Assembly: GCA_907165135.1 (NCBI GenBank)
Contig: OU015566.1
Coordinates: 13,810,157-13,874,156, forward strand
Direction of reading: 5' to 3'
Source of the DNA: Oikopleura dioica
Taxonomy: Eukaryota; Chordata; Appendicularia; Copelata; Oikopleuridae
Length of the DNA: 64,000 nt
Position 1 is the stretch's first letter, and every line of letters starts with the position of its first letter. This document shows, piece after piece, positions 56,249 through 64,000 of the stretch. Made by a program: the position numbers and the translations under genes. The notes below the pieces were generated by a model. It worked only from the letters and a program-made list of their open reading frames with translations, ran no database searches and was not told where the DNA came from.

Positions 56249-57332
56249 ATGAGCGACATGGCGGAAATTATTCATCAGTACATTCATCACAGGAATTTTT
56301 TCTTTCGAAAACCGTGATTTTTCGCTTTGAAAATTTGTTGAAAGAAAAAGACTCTATCACTCAAAAACTGGCGGCTTCGATTACAGGCGACTTTCTGTTT
56401 GCCAAGAATATACCAGCGAAATTGTCAAAATGGGCATTGAATTCGAAAACTGCTACCCCTCCCTTTTCGCGGATATTTCCAAGCAATTACGGTTTGTTGG
56501 ACGACTCGTTTATGATTTCAATGGATGATTCTAGCGTTGATTTGGCTGATCACAAGACAATTACGCTGGTGATTCAGGATTTTAGCGAAAACCTCTTTGC
56601 AGCAAAGAAAATTAACTGGTTTGTGATTATAAGGACCGGCTCTGAAATCAACGAGGAGAGCCTTTTCTTCAGAGTTTCATAGGAAAATTAAGGGGGTAAC
56701 GGCTTCTAATTCACTTTCTTCAAAAACATTCGCGATTTTATTTTTTTTTTCGCTCGAAAATTTTCCTTTTTGAAAATATGAATCGACCTTTTCTGTTCTT
56801 TAGGAGGCCATCCCCTTAATTCCTGTTAAAAAATAAGGGTATCACTTAGCTAACAAATCAAAAAAAAATGCGGGCCAAAGGTTCAAGGCCGTTCAAATCC
56901 TTATTTTTGAGCCCATAAAGTCTTATTTGCTTTGCTGCCTCGGTAGCATCTGACTTGGCGAAAAATGGTCATTCGGAATTGATCAATACTATCCCAAAAA
57001 CTGTGGTGAAAGAAGGAATGAAAGCAAATGCGATAAGTTGGATTCAAGCGCGCGGCGGCTGGTCTGGAATTATGGAATACATCAAAAACGACGAGATTGA
57101 ACGAATGAAGAGGAAGAACAAATTGAGCCACATTGTCGAGGAAAACTGCGATGGTAAGAGGGAAAAACTGGTTGTGACAAAAAATTGTTCAGAGGAGACG
57201 GAATCGGACAATTTGAACTACCAGCCGTATTTTGAAGTGATGCGAGGATTGGACGTCATCTGGCAGCTGCCGCTCAAGATTCGACTTTGCATGCTTTTTA
57301 TTTTTATTGTTCTGCTCTTTTTGATTAAATGA
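56249..57332 (+). CDS. Bcl-2 family apoptosis regulator
   Basis: Three exons (56249-56306, 56345-56671, 56947-57332) total 256 residues. The N-terminus MSDMAEIIHQYIHHR resembles a BH4 helix. ENLFAAKKINWFVIIRTGSE corresponds to BH1 (consensus NWGR, here NWFV). ISWIQARGGWSGIMEYI is a clear BH2 (WIxxxGGW). The C-terminus has a TM anchor (LCMLFIFIVLLFLI) for mitochondrial or ER membranes. Both introns close in frame only as GA..AG (GAAAACC..GAAAG, 38 nt, and GAGTTTC..GGTAG, 275 nt); no GT donor has the right phase. The frame stays open upstream of the ATG, so an additional 5' exon is possible. Pro- or anti-death role cannot be told. Confidence 0.75.
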
Positions 57333-57879
57333 CCAGTTATGCGATTTTCTTCTTGTAAGGAATCCTCTTGTTATCAAAACAGGGCAATTTTATGTTCAAT
57401 TGTATTTGATTTTATTCTTGTTGACAAGAGCTTTTTTTAAGAGAATTTTTTTGTTAGGAGTAGCCAAAATGCCGAAAATCTTGGACAATTTTAAACTTGA
57501 AAATTGAAAAACAATCGCGCTTTCAAGAAAATAAGTGGAAAATCTCTCCGCAAGATCGCACAGATTCAAATTTACTCAGGGGTCTTGATTCGCTGGGCGA
57601 ATTCGCTCATCCCCTTCCTCGCTGTGAAATTTGCGAACAGCTGTTTCTTCACATTTAAACCAACAAATTTTCCCATTTTTCATATGACATCTAAAAATGT
57701 AGCTTTTGCATAAAAAATATTCCGTAAAAAAGAGCCATAAGAAGATGTTTCTTATCACTCCTAAATTTTTCAAATAAATGCTACTACTACGCTCCAGGAT
57801 CAAATCAAAAACCATATTTCTGTTATGTATCATAATATCATGGATGATAACATCTTTAAATTGTAATAAATAACGTCTT

Positions 57880-59122
57880 TTATTCATAAATAATTTTGTA
57901 CTGATTAGGATGTTGCGTTTTGAAATGTCTTCTGAGGTGGTCTGTGCGCTTGAATCGTTTGTCGCAGACGGAGCATTTGTAGAGACGTATGTCTAGGTGG
58001 TTGTGGTAGTGGCGCTGCAGCTGTTCTGTCCGCCTAAACGACCGGATCGGCACTTGGAGGACATTGCAAAAGACGCACTTGTATCGCAAATTGTCTGAAA
58101 ATGGGGCAAAGGGATTCAAGAGCGGGTTACCTGCTGTATCTTTGCTTCCATGAGGCCTGACTAGTCCCGCATCGACGAGAAGCTTCGCCTGTTCAAATGT
58201 AAATCTGAGGCATTCCGGCCCAATCGCTCGTTGAATCAAATTTTCAAGTCTTCTTTGGTCATCTCTCAGCGGCAATTGAGCCCTGAGCAATGTTCTATCC
58301 GTCAGAGCAAGTCTGTAGTTGTGCCCTAAAAAGAGACATCAGGAGTACTCGAGGAGGAACATAAAAACAAGAATTTTTATTGACCAAGGACAAGGCGGTC
58401 AATTATGGCAGTCCGGAGAGATAAATTACGCCGCGGAGGGGGTTATGAACGGGGTAATAAGGAGTCCCTTCATTTCATTAACGATCGTAATAATACACCC
58501 AAGAGCTATTGCCAAGGACTAGCTTGGTGAATTCTTGGGGATAACGGATTGTTGGTCAGAAAATCAACCGCCCTCCTCCTTGATTTCAAAGCTTATATCT
58601 TCACTACTGTACCTTGAATAGAGCTTTCTATACTTGCAGAACTGTGGGCTGAATCTTCTAGTGACAGAATTGAAGGAGATGGTAGCGCGGAAATGTCACT
58701 AGAAGCGATCGATTGGCTCTCAGACTCGGACGCTTCAGAGGCTCCTCTTCCTTCTCCAGCTCTAGAATTCTGAGCGTTGAGGGATGCCAGCGCTTCCAGT
58801 AGATGTTGAGCTTGTGCTTGTCGCTGGAGGCTACAGTAAGAGTGGCTCAGTAAGGTCGGGAAAAGGAAATTACTTACCATTCCATTACTAGAAGTCGCTG
58901 GATTACTGATTGTTGTGGAGGATTTTGAGGAGCTGGGGGCTGAAAACGGGGTGAAAGGAAGGGAAAAAGGGTTGAACTTACTGTATTCTCTGTAACTGAG
59001 GGATTGTTGGAAGCAACAGCAGCATTAATAATGGCTAGTTGTCTCAGTAGATTCATCTGTACTTGTTGAATGTTACTCTGCTGCAAGTTATTAGTATTGC
59101 TATTGTTGTCACTGCTGCTCAT
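57880..59122 (-). CDS. C2H2 zinc-finger protein
   Basis: Exons 59122-58982, 58939-58878, 58830-58613, 58325-58131 and 58094-57880 join in phase to 276 residues. The N-terminal half is Asn/Gln/Ser-rich low complexity (MSSSDNNSNTNNLQQSN). The C-terminus has two C2H2 fingers: YKCVFCNVLQ..RRTEQLQRHYHNH with a stretched inter-ligand region, and YKCSVCDKRFKRTDHLRRHFKTQH, ending QYKIIYE. All introns are GT..AG; the last is only 36 nt, a multiple of three and stop-free, so retention would be tolerated. Probable nuclear DNA-binding factor; target unknown. AATAAA overlaps the stop region. Confidence 0.8.
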
Positions 59123-59603
59123 CTTTTTTTATCAAGAGAGGTTGTTTTTCTGCTGAAGATTTCTCGGAAAAGATAGGAAGAGCGGGAGAGCGAGTGGTAG
59201 TACTTCGAGGAGTGTGTACCTCGCCCCTCTTTATGACAATATATTAATTTGCTCGTTTTTCTCGATTTTTACGACAAAGTCACTGACTTAATTATCTTAC
59301 CAACGCTTTTTTGGGTCTCTCTCTTTGAGGAGGTGAAGAATCATGGCGGCGGAGTTCTAGGCTCTAGAAAATCAGGACGTTTTTGTACATTTATTCATAC
59401 AGAAGTGCTCTGATTGGGTTTGATACAGAAAAAGCAGGCAAGAAATTCATAACAATTGGAGTTCCAGAAGGCTTTTTTAGTCACGTGAAGTCGGACAAGA
59501 ATGTAGAGCAAAAACGGAGTGCTGAAAATAATTTAAGGGTATACGGCCCATAAAAATTTGGGTCATAAAAGTCGATCAAAAGCTTGGTTTTTTGTTAATA
59601 AAG

Positions 59604-59692
59604 TGACACCCTTATTTTGATTCAGTAATAACAAATCGATTCTTTTAGAATCGTAAGATAAAAATAAGGGTGTCACTTGATAAAAAGAAGCC
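59604..59692. repeat. GTGACACCCTTATTTT palindrome
   Basis: GTGACACCCTTATTTT and AAAATAAGGGTGTCAC enclose about 55 bp. The neighbourhood is duplicated: a second copy lies at 59806-59875, and flanking sequence (GAATGTAGAGCAAAAA..GTGCTGAAAA) is repeated too (59500 and 59698). Confidence 0.65.
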
Positions 59693-59805
59693 GGACGAGA
59701 ATGTAGAGCAAAAATAGAGTGCTGAAAAAATGGTAATTTAAGGGTATACAACCCATAAAAAATGTGGCCATGGAAGTCGATGTCAAGCTTATTTTTTGTT
59801 AATAA

Positions 59806-59875
59806 AGTGACACCCTTATTTTAGCTCAAAATTCTTTCAGAATCGAAAAGTAAAAATTAGGGTGTCACTTGCTAA
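59806..59875. repeat. GTGACACCCTTATTTT palindrome, second copy
   Basis: Same ends as the copy at 59604. The pair forms a roughly 200-bp imperfect tandem duplication. No gene seen in 59150-60540 otherwise. Confidence 0.6.
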
Positions 59876-60551
59876 AATTCCTTCAGAATCGTCTTTAAAT
59901 CAGAAATTGGAGAAAATTAACCTGAGATAAATCAGCAGTCTCCAGGCCAGGCAGCTTATAAAACTCATCGTTTTTTTTTCGTTTTTTTATTTTATTTTAT
60001 TACGCTCTTTTACTTCTTTTCGGGGCTCGTGCTTTTTATTGAAACTCAAGGCCAGCAGCCTGGATAATACAGTATTATTGGATCTGGTGTTGGATTGCCA
60101 TGTTTCATTTTTCATGTTTCTGTCCACTCAGCGATTCTTTGGAAAAGAAGGAAGTTACGTGAGAGTATTCTGAAGAGCGATTTCGTTAGTTCATGAAAAA
60201 GCGGCTTAGACAAGCGGATTACGAAACCCTAAGTAACGCTAAGCAAAGCTGGTAGCTGGCTCCTGTCTAACCTGTGCGATTTTAGCCGAGATTTAGCTGT
60301 TGACGGAAAAACGTGAAAAAAGACGAACACGCGGTTGGCTGATTTTTACGGTCACAAAGTTTCGCTGTTAAAAAATTTAACGAGAAAAAAATTTTTTTTT
60401 TGAAAAAAAAATATATTTATTGAAATGAATGACTCTTGTTTTGAAAATGGGGCGTTCCTTTGGCACGTTCCATATTTACTTTTCAAAGAGTCAAAATTTC
60501 GCAAAATTCATTTCTAAAAAAATTCATTTTTACCCAAAATCTGCACCGAAA

Positions 60552-61444
60552 ATGCTTCTTTTTGTATATGGAACGCTGAAGAGAGGATTTTCAAACTACC
60601 ACGAGATGGAGAAATTAGAGGGAACTTTCATAAGCGAAGCTCAAACGGTCCGCGAATTTCCGCTCGGTAACTTTTGAACTTTTCACTTCAAAATTGATGG
60701 CTTCAGTTGTTGCCACTGAATGCGGAATTCCAGCGCTCCTGAATCTCCCTGGTCATTTCAAGGGGAGTAGAGTTACTGGCTGGCCTCGGCAACCTGCGTA
60801 GAAAGCCTGAGTCAAGGTTTGGAAGAACTGAAATGAAAAGCCGCGCAGCGGCTTTTTTAAAAACGAAGCCGCGAAGCGGCTTCGCCAAAATTTCTGTTAG
60901 ATTGTATTGGTAATATTGCCTGCGCGGCTTTTCATTTCAGTTCTTCCAAACCTTGACTCAGGCTTTCTACACAGGTTGCCGAGGCCAGGTAAATGGAGAA
61001 CTGTGGGAGATTCCAGAGAAGATGATGGCAGCTGTTGATGAATTTGAAGCTCATGTGGGTTCTATTTTTCTTTCTCGAGGGGTGAACCTTATTTTTAGCC
61101 AGAGTTGTATACAAGATTGGACGAAAAAGTCCAGCGATTTGACAATAAAGAAATCGTTACTGCGGGAATGTATTTTATCGACCAACCAAAAGCTCGGCTC
61201 GAAAACCTTTGTGGAAAACCTGAGTCAGGGTTTGAATAGCGGCTTATTTTGGAAAAGCGGGTCTTTCAAATCCTGACTCAGGTTTTCCACACAGGTTTCC
61301 GAACCAAGCGGAAAAGACGAGCTTCTGGAGCAAGAATCCTTTGATACTTATAATGAGGATAAACAGAAGAAGTATAATGGACGATGGAATGAATTGTCAG
61401 TGGAAGAGCGAAAGAGATTTCTGATTTCGAAAATGAAAAAATAA
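60552..61444 (+). CDS. Gamma-glutamylaminecyclotransferase-like protein
   Basis: Opens MLLFVYGTLKRGFSNYHEM, the YGTLKxG substrate-binding motif of the AIG2/GGACT fold. It continues GIPALLNLPGHFKG, GELWEIP and VDEFEAH, where the Asp-Glu-Phe-Glu segment carries the catalytic Glu seen in the family (DDFE). The exon model is 60552-60666, 60707-60771, 60989-61054, 61099-61200 and 61295-61444 (165 residues), all in phase. Introns 1 and 3 are short GT..AG. Introns 2 and 4 are each essentially one family A MITE. Intron 2 is GT..AG; intron 4 fits GA..AG within the element ends. Predicted role: releasing 5-oxoproline from gamma-glutamyl amines in the cytosol. Confidence 0.8.
60780..60988. mobile_element. 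MITE family A copy A7, forming intron 2 of the cyclotransferase gene
   Basis: The ends CTGGCCTCGGCAACC and GGTTGCCGAGGCCAG are exact inverted repeats. The flanking octamers GTTACTGG (left) and GTAAATGG (right) match at 6 of 8 positions. The intron (60772-60988) equals the left octamer plus the element. GT comes from the target duplication and AG from the element's own CCAG end. Confidence 0.85.
61190..61307. mobile_element. MITE family A copy A8, forming intron 4 of the cyclotransferase gene
   Basis: A short version without GAAGCCGC hairpins: ends CTCGGCTCGAAAACC / GGTTTCCGAACCAAG, arms GGAAAACCTGAGTCAGGGTT and its mirror. The flanks ACCAAAAG / CGGAAAAG share AAAAG. Deleting the element plus one 8-bp flank restores the frame exactly (..DQPKDELLEQESFDTY). 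Confidence 0.8.
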
Positions 61445-62456
61445 AAAAGATTGTTTTTGAATTTACCCGGTCTTAGTTTTTTTTTCTTTTTGTCAGCCAC
61501 GAAGGATAAATAGCGCGGTCGGTTTATAGAACTTGCATCACGTGGTGTGATTGTTTCGGAGCATCACATCAGCGTCGCCGCTGAAAAATGGGAATGGTGC
61601 GCCACGGAGCGCGCGCTCCACCGCCAACTCGGAAACGACTCGCAATTTTTCATCGGACAGTAAACTAAAGTTTCGCGCTCGCCAAAAGCCTAAATATAAT
61701 ACATATTTGCAAAAGGCGATCTTCATTAATTCTTTCGAATAAAAAGAGAAATCAACTTGCAATTGAATCATGACTGCTACTTCCAGTTCAGGTAAAATTA
61801 TCATTAAGTATTTTTAAAAATTGTTGAAAAACCTGATGTTTAATCGTTCATTTGGCGTTTAAGATATTTTATTCAATAAAATCAACTAAATTTAATTTTC
61901 AAAATATATGTAGAGCTTATAATTAGTCGATTTATGGTTTTAGAATTTCTTTAATGAACAAAATTTCATTTTTTTAAAGATTCGGAGGCTCGAAATTTTG
62001 ATTGGCTGAAAAAACATCTCACGCTTTTTGATTGGCTCTCTTAGAAAAATCTAGCTTTTTTTTCATAAATTCTTCTTTGAACACTAAAAAGCCAATCCTT
62101 GTAAAAAATGAACTTTTTTTTTCTTCAAATCAAATCGGAGATTTATTTTTCCAACTTTCTGTGACCTTCTTTTTTGTTCTCCCAACTAATCAGATTTCTG
62201 TTTTCCCCGACGCTGCTCTGTCAGAGTGTATGCTTCAGGTGCGAATAGTTCCCGCGCTAGAATTATGCGCCACACACGCGACGTTTGTTAATTTAATTTC
62301 TTACTGCATCACTCGATCCCAATTTTAAATATTTAATCGGCTGTTCATCAAGCAATTAGGAAACATGAGAAAGGGGAAATTTTATTTTTTCCTAATTGGC
62401 GTTTGTTTTTGCTTATTTTTCTTGCACTGCAAAATAATGAGCACACAAGTGATGAA

Positions 62457-62645
62457 ATTCCTGAGTCAGGCTTTGAACCGTTGAAATATTAAGCCGCGCA
62501 GCGGCTTTCTCAAAAACGAAGTCGCAAAGCGGCTTCGCCAATATTTACAAAAAAGACTTTTTGTAATTTTGGCGAAGCCGCTATGCGGCTTTTTGTTTGA
62601 GCGCTTCAAAACCTGACTCAGGTTTTTTAAACAGGTTTTCGAACC
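62457..62645. mobile_element. MITE family A, copy A9
   Basis: TTCCTGAGTCAGGCTTTGAA and the opposing CAAAACCTGACTCAGG arm enclose AAGCCGCGCAGCGGCTT and CGAAGTCGC..GCGGCTTCG hairpins; the right end is AACAGGTTTTCGAACCC. The left end is truncated. It lies in the gene-free interval 61.5-64.0 kb, which otherwise holds AT-rich DNA, CCCTTA motifs and short unsupported open frames. Confidence 0.7.
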
Positions 62646-64000
62646 CTTTTCTTGATGAAAGCTTTTTTGGTTTTTGACATCGGATTTGGCTGACACGAAC
62701 TTTTACTTCTTTTCTTCTCCAAGCGCTGCGATTGTGGTGTTTAGCGCTAATTAGCGTTTTTGAGCGTTCGGAGAAGAAGACAGTCGCGAAGGTCGCAGGC
62801 TCGATTTAGAAGGGCGCTCCCATGTTTGAAGAATTTTTCTGGCGAGACCCCTAATTCCCTCTAGAATACTTCCGGCGCCCGTAACTCGCTTGTAATGGAG
62901 CGACTGGATTGCGCCGCTTCTTTAGATTGGGATTTTAGGGATTAGGGTCTTTTGGCGAGAAAGATAAGTACAGGACTCCTGGAGGCGCGAAAAAGTTAAT
63001 TTCTGATAAGGGAGTAATGCAGTGCCCCAGTTATATCGACAGGTTAAAATTTTGAGCTGCCAAAATTTTTCTCTATTTTCTTCCTTTTTCTTATTTTATG
63101 AAGATAGTCTGAAAGTTCTAAAAATCAAGGCAATGTTTAAAAAATTTATCATAGAAAATTTAAGGCAGGAGTTAACTGAGTGACCCCCTTATTTTTAATT
63201 TTTTTCTTTGCTCCTTAGACGGGCCTTTATTCAAACCCTTACCCTATAAAAATAAGGATCCACGGCATGAATAACGGTTTTTCTGGCATCATTTTTGAGT
63301 TAAACGTTTCGCGCCCCCACCCTTAATTCTATTCCTAATTCTGTTGATCAGAATTTAAATTGATTGCTGTAAGTGTCCGGAAATATGTCTAATCTTAATA
63401 GCGCCGGTCTAATATTTTGAAAATGAAGCAGTGTGATTTTTTAAATTAAAAATTTCGCGTCCTTTTTAAAGAAATTTTCAGAAAATGTCAGCGAGCGTGT
63501 GACATGTTTCAACAATCACACCCAACGAGCCAGCTCGCAAACGTGGCGCTTGTCAATTCTAGCTCAGCTGGTTTATTATCGTGTATAAGTCGCCAAATAG
63601 CTTCGAGTTAGATCCGTTTATCGCAGAATTTAATGACCTAATGGGGCATCTGAAAAGGGGGAATTGGCGATAAGGAGTGGCGGAAATCACGTTGGAAAAA
63701 CGAGTCAAAAAGACGTGTTGAAATCCATGTTGACACCCTTAAGTCGAGATGAACTTGGATAGGAGCTTTTTGACTCGAAAAAGAATCATAACAATTTGTC
63801 AAAAAGTAAGGATGTAGCAATAGAAAAACCTGATTTTCGAACGGACTTTTGTCTGAGATTTAACATAGTGATACCCTTATTTTATTTCGCAAAAAGACAG
63901 CCTTAAGGGGGTAGAACTAGGTTTTTCGAAAATAGCCGATTCTAGACCGGCGCTCAAAGCGAGGAGAGCTTAGATTTTCAAATTCTCTCTTCGGTTGAAG

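Overview
The window is animal nuclear DNA. It most likely comes from a larvacean (appendicularian tunicate) or a close relative. The evidence is very short introns (about 33-80 nt when not enlarged by transposons), compact multi-exon genes, two tandem duplicate gene pairs, and several introns whose reading frames only close with GA..AG instead of GT..AG splice sites. I recall GA-AG introns as an unusual feature reported for Oikopleura. The species assignment is inference. There are no CRISPR arrays, bacterial operons or rRNA genes.

Layout. 0-7.4 kb: a truncated exon at the edge, a minus-strand gene split by a MITE, a type I membrane protein, a four-pass membrane protein and a tiny secreted peptide gene. 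7.6-21 kb: three minus-strand genes of one kelch-propeller family, one secreted and two tandem type II membrane copies. Introns of all three carry mobile elements: a Penelope-like retroelement with paired hammerhead ribozyme motifs, a TTAA-flanked element with a hAT-type MITE nested in it, and a second hAT-type MITE. 21-26 kb: an organic-cation-type MFS transporter, a tRNA-Arg and an RFWD3-type RING protein. 26-42 kb: mostly MITE-rich sequence with a few small genes, including one with a p21-type PCNA-binding box. 43-48 kb: a tandem pair of RRM proteins resembling the LARP6 RRM. 50-59.2 kb: a 42-residue membrane microprotein, a sulfotransferase with two short poly-T runs, a 1.27 kb minisatellite, small secreted or membrane proteins, a Bcl-2 family gene and a two-finger C2H2 gene. 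60.5-61.5 kb: a gamma-glutamylaminecyclotransferase-like gene.

The most notable signal is the link between mobile elements and introns. One MITE family (family A: inverted repeats containing CTCGG(C/A)AACC and CCTGAGTCAGG, often with a GAAGCCGC hairpin, and an 8-bp target duplication) interrupts open reading frames at least three times. In each case removing element plus one target copy, or splicing at sites at or next to the element ends, restores the frame. Twice this happens in the same cyclotransferase gene. This is what an introner-type element would look like: a DNA transposon that becomes an intron on insertion.

Coding calls rest on translation, motif recognition, phase-consistent splice joins and comparison between the duplicated genes inside the window. 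No database search was possible.
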